This document shows positions 55,251 through 64,000 of a stretch of 64,000 bases of DNA, in pieces; positions within the stretch are counted from its first letter, which is position 1, and each line of letters opens with the position of its first letter. Both the position numbers and the translations under genes were made by a program. The DNA is taken from positions 47,065,015 through 47,129,014 of the forward strand of contig CM059189.1 of the NCBI GenBank assembly GCA_030323885.1. Reading direction: 5' to 3'. Below the pieces are notes generated by a model. It was given only the letters and a program-made list of their open reading frames with translations. It was not told where the DNA came from and made no database searches. This DNA comes from Branchipolynoe longqiensis. Taxonomy: Eukaryota; Annelida; Polychaeta; Phyllodocida; Polynoidae.

Positions 55251-55510
55251 CTGTTGGTTGTTGGAGTTTTACGTTCTGGCATCTAAGGTCAGCATTTTAG
55301 GACGGGTACTCACTTGTGAAAGTGCGCACTCATGGTGACTGTATAGTGTTGCCCCACTGGGAGACAAGGCCACCAGCACTGCAACCTGATATCCCACTCG
55401 GTCACATTATCATGACACTGAGCCAACCAGCCCTTGCCCTATCCTAATAATGCTGAGAGCCTGGCTAGATAGGGAAAAGTATCAATTTTTAAGGCATTGG
55501 TTTGACTCGA
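55251..55510 (-). mobile_element. SINE-A, GGTT tail, target of another insertion
   Basis: Runs to TTGGTTTGACTCGA, then the 12-bp target site of the next SINE. Confidence 0.9.
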
Positions 55511-55522
55511 CCACCTTTAGTG

Positions 55523-55844
55523 TTTGTTTGTTGTTGTTTTATGTCCTAGCAACATCTAAGGTCATATCAGGACGGGTACCGACTTGTGACAGTGCGCACT
55601 CATGGCGACTTTATAGTGCTGTCCCACTGGGAAACCATGACCTGGTATCCCACTCAGTCACATTATCTGACACTGAGCACACCAGTCCTTGCCCTATCCT
55701 AATAATGCCGAGTGCCTGGCTAGGAAGCGACAAGTATCAATTTTAAAGTCATTGGTTTGACTCGACCGGGACTCGAACCCACGACCCCACGATCTACCAG
55801 CACGGGAGACGGACGCTCTAACTCATTCGGCCATCCCGTCTGGT
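55523..55844 (-). mobile_element. SINE-A reference copy: full length, perfect 12-bp duplication
   Basis: CCACCTTTAGTG at 55511-55522 and 55845-55856 defines a 322-bp element. Minus strand: ACCAGACGGGATGGCCGAAT head, A box to GAGTTAGAGCG, B box GGTTCGAGTCC, 3' end CTAGGACATAAAACAACAAC then AAACAAACA. It shows the true ends of the family, with type-1 head and TTTG tail. Confidence 0.97.
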
Positions 55845-56324
55845 CCACCTTTAGTGACATGCGCAGACAGTTGATATATTCTTCCCATAGCAAATGAGAG
55901 GATCTTAGCCTAGTTAAGTAAATTTCAATTTCCTTGAATCTAAATCATTCCTTTTTCTTTTTGGAATTACCATTTCTAGTTGAAAATGGAGCGCAAAAGA
56001 AGTTAGATTAGCTCAGTTGAGAGAGTAGTGGAACAACAACAAAAGCAACAACAAAAACAATAAAAGTGACAACAGCAACAATAAAAGTGACAACAGCTTA
56101 GCATCCATTGCACACTAGACTGGTAATAAACAGCTTGGGTTGAAAGGAACAGCAAGAGATTCCCTGGTGATGTGGAGGGGAGGAGAAGGGGTGGGGATGG
56201 TGAGGGAAGAGGGGAAATGGAGGGAAGGGGAGGGGAAGAGGGAGAGGAGGAAGAGAAACGAGAGGGGGAGGAGGAGGGGGAGGGAAGAGGTGGGGAGGGG
56301 ACGAGGAAGAGGAAGAAAAGGAAG

Positions 56325-57062
56325 GATTGATTGATTGATTGATTGGTGGTTGCTTTACGCCGTGTCGGCAGCATAGGCCATATTCACGGCGAGAAATGTT
56401 TGTTTTTTGTTCAAACCATCGCTTTTACATGTAAAAGCAGACAATCAATTATGTGCCAATAGACACTAATTAAATTAGAAAGCTCACAATCATATATCTG
56501 TGGTCATGGGAAACAAATTCCCATAGAAAAAGAAAAGTTTCATTAATAATTAATAGAATCCATTTAGTAAACTATATAAGGTGGTACAGTCCAGCTGCCC
56601 TCAAAAAGGCTCAAATGTTTTCCTGTTTTACCTTAGTAAAAAGGTCATGCATACTGCCTGCAGTGTAGAACCGTTGGCGCAGGGCCAAAAAATCAACGCA
56701 ACTTAGTAAAATGTGTTTGAGTGTCAGTGGGGACTGACACCCAATCATCAGGGGAGGTTCCCCTTGAGCAGAAAAGCATGTGTAAGCCACGAGTGGCCAA
56801 CACGGCAGCGACTAAGGACCACTTGGTCCCGCCGACCTCCCGCATGAGTCTGTGGTGGCTTTCCCACAGATGGTTCAATTTCTTTAAGTTTATTGATGTT
56901 TTCATCCCACTCATGTTGCCATTTGGATTTTATGTGGGTGGCTATTAGTGGTTTCAGATCAGAGTGAGGGATCAGACACGGTTCAAGATCACAGTTCAGG
57001 GCCTTCTTCGCAGCCCGATCAGCTCATTCATTTCCTTGTATGCCAGCATGGAAGGAGATTGG
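56325..57062 (-). pseudogene. I/Nimb-like LINE: RNase H end, C-terminal domain and 3' tail
   Basis: The minus strand from 57060 reads HAGIQGNE, stop, ADRAAKKALN, the terminal RNase H motif (H-GI-GNE-AD-AAK). Then come HSDLKPLIATHIKSKWQHEW and, after a frame change, CRVGHSWLTHAFLLKGNLP, then SMHDLFTKVKQENI, stop, AFLRAAGLYHLI. These are the ordered C-terminal landmarks of I/Nimb-type LINEs. Three or more stops and frame changes make it dead. The 3' end is GCCGTGTCGGC-type sequence and (AATC)n. A GGA tract truncates it at its 5' side. Confidence 0.85.
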
Positions 57063-57180
57063 GACCAGGAGGATGGGGGAGAGTGGGAGAGTGGAGGAGG
57101 GGGATGAGGGGGAGTGGGAGGGGGATAGGGTAGTGAGAGTGGGGGGGGGGGGGAGGGGGAGAGGGAAGAGGATACAAATA
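57063..57180. repeat. GGA/GGGGA tract
   Basis: G-rich purine run, with G12 at about 57140. Confidence 0.9.
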
Positions 57181-57387
57181 TCACTATTGGAAATAACTAA
57201 TTATAATGTGCACATTTTTTCTTGTGCATATTTTTTCTAACTTTTCTCTGGCAGTTATTGATGGTTCAATTTTGGTCGGGTGCCTCTAGGTTCAACCTGT
57301 GACTATTAGGGTTAGTCCTCCAATCAAGAACCAATCCAGAAATAATCACGAACCAATTCAGTAGATGTCACAAACTAGACAACAGTT

Positions 57388-57690
57388 ACACAGATAGATG
57401 CGGTAACTCAGTGGAATAGCATTGACGCATCCATTGGCTCAATATGGCTATTTTCCGTTCCAACCAGTGGTCCACAACTGGTTCATTAAAGGCTGTGGTA
57501 TGTGCTGTCCTGTTTGTAGGAAAGTGCATATAAAAGACCCCTTGCAGCTTATCAGAAAGAGTAGCCTATATCATGGTAGCGGGTTTCCTGTAAAGAAATA
57601 TGTCAGAATGACTATGTTTGACATCCAATAGCCGATGATAAAAATCAATGTGCTCTAGAGGCTTCGTTAAATAAAACAAACTTTCCTTTA
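57388..57690 (+). mobile_element. SINE-C, degenerate head
   Basis: GATGCGGTAACTCAGTGGAA head remnant; the TGGTCCACAACTGGTTCATT centre and TAAATAAAACAAACTTTCCT end are clear. Confidence 0.85.
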
Positions 57691-58279
57691 GCTCAATAAG
57701 AAACAAAATTATGGAAGAGAAAATATTACACCACTGAAATGGGTGATTCTAAGAAACTACATACCACATTTTGGGTTTCCACATTACATTGTTAATGATT
57801 CAGCCTTCTTTTTGGGGGTGCTAAGTCAAACAGCTATTGTAGGAATGTCAAACTTCTAACTAAAATTGTGGGTGACCGCTCAGTATGGAGAACGACCTGA
57901 AGAAAATGTCCTATAGATGATTTCCACCACCAACCCACCCACCCTATGATGGTAGTCACAAGAACTAATGTGGGTAGTAGCTCACTGTGCGTGTTCTGTG
58001 TGGAAAAAGGTCTAATTTTTAGTGCAACTGTTGGCCAGGGCCAGGCTGTGTAAATGCACAGTATTGTCATCACTGTCTGCTTGACTTGATGGCATATATT
58101 TACTATCAGCAGACTAAACTTCTTCTTCTCTCTTTTTGAATTCTGTTTTTTTTTTCCAAGAGACTATTTGTCGAGTGGACACCCTGCTTAGGGGGTTTCT
58201 GATTGACCTGGGCTGGGTTGAGTGTTTGCGAAACAGGGTGTGGCTTCACCGTATTGAAGGCAACGGGCTTAGACTAAAG
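57691..58279. other. No gene recognised
   Basis: AT-rich, unique-looking. Frames are short and lack splice signals. Confidence 0.5.
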
Positions 58280-58455
58280 CTAAGATTCCATATACACGGT
58301 GTGCGGCATTCCATTCGCACTGATAGGTCCATTGAGCGATCCACTTTGCTGCATTCGCATTGCCATGCGCATTCAGACATATGTAAGCACCACCGTGCAT
58401 TTAAATGCTTTTCCATTTTATGTCGCATTCGCATACCACGTATATGGAATCTTAG
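58280..58455. mobile_element. 176-bp MITE
   Basis: 26-bp inverted ends (58280-58305, 58430-58455; core CTAAGATTCCATATAC) match at 23 positions. The interior repeats GCATTCGCA. The 172-codon frame through it (58136-58654) has no family resemblance and is treated as spurious. Confidence 0.75.
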
Positions 58456-58887
58456 TTTCACTGGACCAAGTGTGTACTCCCGACAAATGCTCCCTCGCAG
58501 AACTTTGCACAAGTTCCCTGTAGACATAAACCAAAAGTGGCAGTTTGTGTTAGCTCACAATCTGAGCTGCAATTTTCTTCTTATACATTGCACCTTGCAA
58601 GAAGTTTCTAGATTTTTTTATTTCGCAATTAAACTGGGCAGTACCATCAAGTGAGCCCTCCTAAATCATAGCCTTTTTTTGCAACAGAATAGCCCGTGGG
58701 TTTTTCTTGGCAATGCGCTTTGGAGTACTTGTGTTGTTTCACTTGTTTTGTGAGTTTGATATTTTCATAACATATTTAGGGTTTGCTTCTTGCGGTGTAT
58801 TGTTTGTTTTGGGGTTGGGCTTTAAAAAAAAAAAATTAAATTGGGGGCTGGGTGAATTTGTTTGTTTGTTTGCAATAGCAAAATAGT
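58456..58887. other. No gene recognised
   Basis: AT-rich with A and T homopolymers and a TTTG run at 58858-58872. Confidence 0.5.
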
Positions 58888-59035
58888 CACTCACTCACTC
58901 ACCCACTCATTAACCCACTAACCCACTCACTCACCCACCCACTCATTGATTCACTCACTCACTAACCCACCCACCCACCCACCCACTCACTCACTCACTC
59001 ACCCACCCACTCACTCACTCACCCATTCAGAGGGT
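58888..59035. repeat. (CACT)n / (CCAC)n microsatellite
   Basis: CACTCACT and CCACCCAC units alternate for about 145 bp. Confidence 0.95.
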
Positions 59036-59098
59036 GGAAACTCGAGTAGGGCGGACAGTTAGTAAGACGGGCGCGCCGAACGCTGGGCAGGCGCCGCA

Positions 59099-59244
59099 AC
59101 TTCCGGTGCGCGCCACCAGGCGGCGCGTCGGGAGTCATTGCGGACACCCCTGCCGGGCACCAGTCCATAAAGATAGCAGCAGCGTCTGTCTCGAACCACA
59201 GTCCCTACAGGCGCATGCGCACCACCGAGCATTGCGCATGCGCA
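59099..59244. promoter_or_regulatory. Possible promoter: ETS-, CTCF- and NRF1-like motifs
   Basis: ACTTCCGGTG (59099-59108), GCGCCACCAGGCGGCGCG (59110-59127), GCGCATGCGCA (59211-59221) and TGCGCATGCGCA (59233-59244) lie in a GC-rich island of about 200 bp. The last two are near-perfect NRF1 palindromes. No exon is established on either side. A SINE-A has inserted about 25 bp to the right. Confidence 0.4.
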
Positions 59245-59270
59245 TACTCGCGATGCCTTCCCATTCAGGG

Positions 59271-59601
59271 ACTAAGCGCGGTGGCTGAATCGGTAGAGCG
59301 CATGCCTCGGGTCCAGAAGATCGGGAGTTCGGTTCCCGGTCGAGTCAAACCAATGACTTATCAAATTGATACTTGTCGCTTCCTAGCCTGGCGCTCGGCA
59401 TTAATAGGATATGACAAGGACTGGTTAGTGCAATGTCAGGATAATGTGACTGAGTGGGATATTGGGTTATGGTGCCAGTGGCCTGATTTCCTTGTGGGTC
59501 AGCACTATAAACTCATCATGAGTGTGCACTATCACAAGTTGGTACCCATCCTGATGTAACCTTAGATGTTGTCAGGACGTAAAGCTCCAACAACAAACCA
59601 A
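59271..59601 (+). mobile_element. SINE-A, full length, 11-bp target duplication
   Basis: CCCATTCAGGG at 59260-59270 and 59602-59612. Type-2 head (GCGGTGGCTGAATCGGTAGA), GGTT-family tail (AGGACGTAAAGCTCCAACAA). Confidence 0.95.
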
Positions 59602-59703
59602 CCCATTCAGGGCAAACTTGGAGAGTTCAGGGGCGGGAGTTGTCCAGATCATACTAATAGTTCCTTGATTACATTCAATGCCTTAATTTTGTCTATGTGC
59701 GCA

Positions 59704-60180
59704 CTCATCATCATCATCATCATCATGCTGTCGGTCGCAATGCGACAAAGACTGCTTTCATTACTTGACAGCCGCTCTCCATTTAGCTCTCTGCTGTGAG
59801 AGTTGCGTCCATGACATTTCATGAAAGCTGCCTGCAAAAGTGTTGAAGTGCTGCTGGCTTTTGCAAGTTACCAGCGGCACTCTCTCGGGGAGCAAATAGA
59901 GGTTTCACACCGGCAAGAAAATGTCAAGACAGGCGCAAAACTATTTGTCCCTGCCGTGGCTGGTCGGGAGATTTGGGAGTTCCATACATCAACCGCCCTT
60001 AGTGCTGCCACAGTGACATGGTTTTCTGTTTAGGGTTTGCTCCCTTAGCCTTCGGTTCTGTCAAGAACCTGTACCACAAGGCAGTGGTTTACAACTCTGC
60101 AGGGCAGGGGCGTCAAACTCCCTGTGGTATTACTATACCTGCATACCCATGTGCGCACTATTGGTCCCAATAAAGTAAAG
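59704..60180. repeat. Repeat K copy 2 (longer)
   Basis: (CAT)n then GCTGTCGGTCGCAATGCGAC, AAAGACTGCTTTCATTACTT; the right part is present only here, so its true length is unknown. Weak gene-like frames are not supported. Confidence 0.55.
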
Positions 60181-60656
60181 ATTGGTTGGTTAGTTATTTG
60201 AATTTCATGTCCTGGCAACATCTAAGGTCATTTCAGGATGGGTACCAACTTATGACAGTGCACACTCATGATGACTTTATAGTGCTGACCCGCTGGAAAG
60301 TCGGGCTTCCAGCACCATAACATTATCCTGACACTGAGGAAACCAGTCCTTGCCCTATCCTATTAATGCCGTGCGACAGACTAGGAAGTGACAAGTATCA
60401 ATTTTGTAAGTCATTGGTTTGACTCGACCGGTGTAGTAAGTTCTAAACACTACCCCACAAAAACACTATGGTAGAGTTTTCAACCTAGCTTCAAAACACT
60501 ACATTAGTGTTTTCAACTAGGATGAAGGTAGGTTCAAAACACTACTGTCGCCATGCTCAAAACACTATCCTTAATTTCAAAACACTACCTTTCAGTTCAA
60601 AACACTACTCTATTTTCTTAGGGTGGGGCAGTGTGTACTAAGGTGAGTCAGTAGGA

Positions 60657-60935
60657 TTGTTGTTGGTTGTTGTTTTATGCCCTAGCAACATCTAAGGTCA
60701 TATCAGGACAGGTACTGACTTGTGACAGTGCACTCTCATGGGACATTATAGTGCTGCCCCACTGAAAGACCAGGCCACTGGCCCACTCAGATATTGGTCT
60801 ATCCTATGAATTGCCCTATCCTATTAATGCTGAGCGCCAGGCTAGGAAGCAAAAAGTATCAATTTTTAAGTTATTGGTTTGACTCGAATGGGAACCGGAC
60901 TCCCAACCTTCCAGATGCGAGGCCCACTCGGTGGG
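60657..60935 (-). mobile_element. SINE-A inside the foldback element
   Basis: GTTGTTGGTTGTTGTTTTAT to CCTTCCAGATGCGAGGCCC. Confidence 0.85.
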
Positions 60936-60950
60936 GCAGTAGGGTGGGGA

Positions 60951-61114
60951 AGTTTGTTTGTCTTTGTTTGTTTATTGTTGTTTTACATCCTAGCAACATC
61001 TAAGGTCATATCAGGACCAGTGCCATGACCTGATATCCCACTCAGTCACGTTATCCTGACACTGAGCCAACCAGTCCTTGCCCTATCCTAATAATGCCGA
61101 GTGCCTGGCTAGGA
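60951..61114 (-). mobile_element. Second SINE-A inside the foldback element, internally deleted
   Basis: TTTG tail. CAGGACCAGTGCCATGACCT shows loss of about 80 bp. It ends GCCTGGCTAGGATAC. Confidence 0.85.
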
Positions 61115-61615
61115 TACTAATACGTTCTTAAACTCCGCAGCACTAGCAGCATATACTAAAACGTGGTGCAGACGCCACAGCACTATCAGCATATACTACT
61201 AATACATTGTTAAAGGCTCCAGCACTATCATGTTGTTTAACTCCGCATCACTATTAGTGTATACTAATAAGTGGTCCAGATGCTGCAGCACTATCAGTGT
61301 ATACTAATACGTTGTTAAGCGTCACAGCACTATCAGTGTATACTAATGTGGTGTTAAGTGTTGTAGCACTATCAGTGTATACCAATACGTGGTGCAGATG
61401 CTGCTGCACTATCAGCGTATAGGCCTACTACTAACACGTTGTTAAACCCCGCAGCACTATCAGCGTATACTAATATGTGGTTAGACGCCGCAGAACTATC
61501 AGTGTATACTACTAATAGTAATATGTGCTTCAAACATCGCAGCACGGTCAGTGCATACCAATATGTATACGCATACCAATATGTACATTTTGCGGCACTA
61601 CAACCCCCACTGCTG
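61115..61615. repeat. About 43-bp array inside the foldback element
   Basis: GCAGCACTATCAGCGTATAC, TAATACGTTGTTAAAC and TAATACGTGGTGCAGACGC variants, about 12 copies. One unit survives in the 43.8-kb fragment. Confidence 0.85.
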
Positions 61616-61767
61616 TGTCATGATAGTGCTTTGAACTTTGGGTAGTGTTTTGAGCGTACGTAGGGGTAGTGTTTTGAACTTAACACTACTGTAGTGTTTT
61701 GAATGGGGTAGTGTTTTGAACGTCCTACACCGGGAATCAAACTCCCAATCTCCTGCATGGGATGCGG

Positions 61768-62027
61768 GGTTTCCAACATTGGAAAATGAAAAACCGGAAG
61801 ATCTTAAGGGATGTTATACTGGGGGCGGCCGGGAGGGCTGGGGGTATTCCTACAGAATTCTTTTTCCACAAACATTCGGAAAGATTGATATAATATTACT
61901 ATATTAATGTTATTGCAGGGTTGCCAACATTGGAAAATAAAAAACCCGGAAAATCACCATAAGGTGATGATCGCGACATAAAATATCGTACACTTTATGG
62001 CGAAACCGTAAGGGTTGGCAACTCTGG
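61768..62027. repeat. Repeat X copy 2
   Basis: Reverse of 34400-34672, with TTGCCAACATTGGAAAAT at the centre (near 61921) and TTTCCAACATTGGAAAAT at the left end, plus GATGATCGCGACATAAAATA. A copy inside a SINE head shows that it is an insertion. Confidence 0.75.
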
Positions 62028-62066
62028 GCACGACTGCACTCTACCGATTCACCTACTACGTCCGGT

Positions 62067-62554
62067 CTTAAAGTAAAGAAGATAAGAACCGCCAATAAAA
62101 GAAAGAAAGAAAAAAAACCGCCCACATCCCAATCACGTGAACCAAAATTACAACTGCGCTGTTTCCGCATTTAGAAAACTCCGGTTGTTCCAAATTGTGC
62201 CCAGATGCTTTGGTAAAGTGCAAGAAGTGTTTCCGGTTATGCAACTCATGACTGCGTTTATTGCAGACCCCCCCCGCCCACACCCACCCATCCTCTCTCT
62301 TTTCCTCTCACCCCACCGCCTTCACAGGAACGTCGCTCTCCTTCCGAATTCGGCGACACAAAGGTCTCCCGACGACACAAAGGTCAACACTGAGTGTGAA
62401 CAGCCCAGATTAGTCTGTGTGCAGGCAGTTTGGTGCTGAGCCACTCGGCAGGCGCTCAACCGGAACGGCCACGCTGACTGGTTACGGTGGAATAAGGAGC
62501 AGTGGTGTGACAGCCGTGTGTGGGGGGGGGGGGGGGCGTTCCCTGGGCTTACAT
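62067..62554. other. No gene recognised
   Basis: Unique-looking, with C- and G-homopolymer runs (62270, 62523). Frames up to 100 codons lack splice or family support. Confidence 0.5.
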
Positions 62555-63245
62555 TGTGTTTACACTGAGCTTTCATAGGGCTTACACTGACCGTACACCG
62601 GGCTTACACTGTCCTTACACCGGGGTTACATTGGCCTTGCATCAGGCTTACACTGGGCTAACACCGGGCTTAATCTGGGCTTATGCCAGGCTTACCCCGG
62701 ACTTACACTGGCCTTACGCCAGGGTTACATTGGGCTTACACTGGCCTTACACCGGGATTCCACTAGCCTTACACCGGGATTCCACTAGCCTTACACCGGC
62801 CTCACACTAGCCTTACACTGGGCTTACTAAGCTTTCTCCAGGCATACACTGACCTTACACTGGGCTTAGTAGCCCGAGTTACACTGGGCGTACCCTTACA
62901 CCGGGCTTACACTAGCCTTACTGAGCTTTCTCCAGGCATACACTGACCTTACACTGGGCTTAGTAGCCCGAGTTACACTGGGCTTACCCTTACACCGGGC
63001 TTACACTAGCCTTACACTGGCCTTACACTGGGCTTACTGAGCTTTCTCCAGGCATACACTGACCTTACACTGGGCTTAGTAGCCTGAGTTACACTGGGCT
63101 TACTACCCTGGGCTTACACCAGGCTTACCCCGGGCTTACACTAACCTTACACCGGGTTTACACTGGCCTTGCACTGGGACAGCAGTATAACTTATACTGC
63201 TGTCCCAGTGCAAGGCCACTATAAGCCCGGCTTACACGGGGCTTA
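62555..63245. repeat. GGCTTACACTG minisatellite
   Basis: About 60 loose 11-bp units (GGCTTACACTG, CCTTACACCGG), with a higher-order block (GAGCTTTCTCCAGGCATACA ... TTAGTAGCCCGAGTTACACT) repeated near 62830, 62928 and 63040. Confidence 0.95.
63164..63218. repeat. Perfect 55-nt palindrome
   Basis: The 27-bp arms (63164-63190 and 63192-63218; core CACTGGGACAGCAGTATAA) pair without mismatch around a single base. Confidence 0.95.
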
Positions 63246-63418
63246 TACTGCTGTCTTCAGATGACATGTTAACACGTTGGTGGAATACAGCTCTAAGGCC
63301 AGTGGGAACTAGACATGTATGCCTATTGGCAAAATGATTCGGAAGGTTAGTGTAGGTTGCTCGATGGAATCACTTTGCACATGCAACTGTCTATGTGGCT
63401 CCTGGCCTTTGATTGATA

Positions 63419-63632
63419 GTTTGTTTAAGTTCTACATCCTAGCAACATCTAAGGTGATATCAGAATGACAGTGCGCACTCATGGAAACTTTATAGTGCTG
63501 TCCCACTAAGCGATCAGGCTGCCAGCACCATGACCCGATATCCCACTCAGTCACATTATCCTGAGACTGAGCTAACCAGTCCTTGACCTATCCTAATAAT
63601 GCCGAGGGCCAGGCTAGGTAGCGACAAGTATA
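63419..63632 (-). mobile_element. SINE-A, headless
   Basis: GTTTAAGTTCTACATCCTAG to GGCTAGGTAGCGACAAGTAT, with a deletion after ATATCAGAATG. Confidence 0.85.
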
Positions 63633-63654
63633 GACCCCTTTCAATGTTTGTAAA

Positions 63655-64000
63655 CATTGTGTATGCAGCTTGGCTGCAGAACAAATGCATGCTGCCACTG
63701 AGTTTGCCAGTATGCGCAGTGCAAAACGTTAATTTTATTCAAAATTAATAGAAATCCAGAACACTAACCATATCAATTTAATATAATCTTTTTGGTAAAC
63801 ATGTTTTCTATGTGTATTCCAATCAGTTTGTTTCTAGGTGTTGTGGTTTTAGAGATATTTAACTTTTTCTGTATGAAGATTGCTCACTGCCATTGACAAT
63901 GCATTGAGTTTGCCGGTACGCACAGTGCAAAACGTCAGTTTTATTCAAAATTAATAGAAATCCAGAACCCTAACCTCATTAATTTAATATAATCTTGTTG
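63655..64000. repeat. 206-bp direct duplication running off the window
   Basis: TGAGTTTGCC(A/G)GTA(T/C)GC at 63699 and 63905, then TTTTATTCAAAATTAATAGA and AATTTAATATAATCTT in both. Probably the start of a longer array. Confidence 0.8.

Larger units (their letters stand above)
60431..61730. mobile_element. 1.3-kb foldback element with internal array
   Basis: The ends GGTGTAGTAAGTTC and GAACGTCCTACACC are inverted. Both arms repeat TTCAAAACACTAC / GTAGTGTTTTGAA (left arm to about 60620, right arm from 61620). The middle holds a 43-bp-type array and two SINE-A insertions. There is no transposase. Confidence 0.75.
60183..62066 (-). mobile_element. SINE-A broken into three pieces by two insertions
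   Basis: The pieces 60183-60430, 61731-61767 (GGGAATCAAACTCCCAATCT) and 62028-62066 (CTCTACCGATTCACCTACTA then CGTCCGGT) join in order into one GGTT-tailed, type-2-headed SINE-A. The inserts are a foldback element and repeat X. Confidence 0.85.

Noticed and set aside
58136..58654. 172-codon frame as a gene
   Set aside because: It crosses a MITE with inverted ends and has no splice support, motif or composition typical of coding sequence.

Overview
This is eukaryotic, intron-bearing, repeat-dominated DNA. The repeat types point to a marine invertebrate, most likely a mollusc: several dense tRNA-derived SINE families, RTE-like and I/Nimb-like LINE remnants, many small inverted-repeat DNA elements, and long microsatellites and minisatellites. 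The mollusc assignment is recognition of style and cannot be proved here. There is no bacterial or organellar signature, no rRNA gene, no CRISPR and no long intact ORF. Almost every long open frame is a by-product of a tandem repeat or lies inside a transposon.

Genes. The only well supported gene is on the minus strand between about 34.8 and 30.2 kb. It has four internal exons (34791-34685, 33741-33469, 31418-31195, 30565-30231). All four have acceptor and donor dinucleotides and their phases agree across all three introns (0, 0, 2), giving about 313 codons of an unrecognised protein. Its introns hold a 42-bp minisatellite, a MITE, SINEs and a 3' LINE fragment. A possible terminal exon lies at 27402-27327. 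Weaker single-exon candidates are at 6232-6143 (-), 10018-10123 (+), 20186-20252 (+) and 28734-28939 (+). GC-rich patches with NRF1-like and ETS-like motifs at 27.2 and 59.1-59.25 kb may be promoters.

Repeats. I name the families for use here. SINE-A (about 320-340 bp, roughly 50 copies or fragments, mostly with the head on the minus strand) has a Ser/Leu-tRNA-like head with A and B boxes. It occurs with two head types and two tail types in all four combinations. SINE-B has a tRNA-like segment inside the element and occurs as a dimer at two loci. SINE-C (about 320 bp) has six copies, one with a perfect 15-bp target-site duplication. Repeat X, repeat F, repeat H and repeat K are short dispersed repeats with two copies each. 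MITE G has termini like TTAAAGCTGCATAGTC. LINE remnants are an ORF2 C-terminus at 5.2-5.6 kb, an RTE-like C-terminus at 15.3-15.55 kb and five I/Nimb-like 3' ends.

Layout. 0-4 kb: tandem arrays and a MITE. 4.4-9.8 kb: SINE-B dimer, LINE, SINE-A cluster. 10.5-13.6 kb: a SINE-A with an internally amplified 78-bp segment, then CACTCTC-type minisatellites. 13.8-25.2 kb: SINEs, MITEs, microsatellites. 25.3-28.9 kb: inverted-repeat elements and a possible gene end. 29-35 kb: the gene. 35-44 kb: SINE-rich. 44-55 kb: minisatellites, a satellite and MITEs. 55-64 kb: SINEs, a LINE, and a nested stack (SINE-A split by a foldback element that itself holds SINEs and a minisatellite, and split again by repeat X), then more minisatellites and a perfect 55-nt palindrome.
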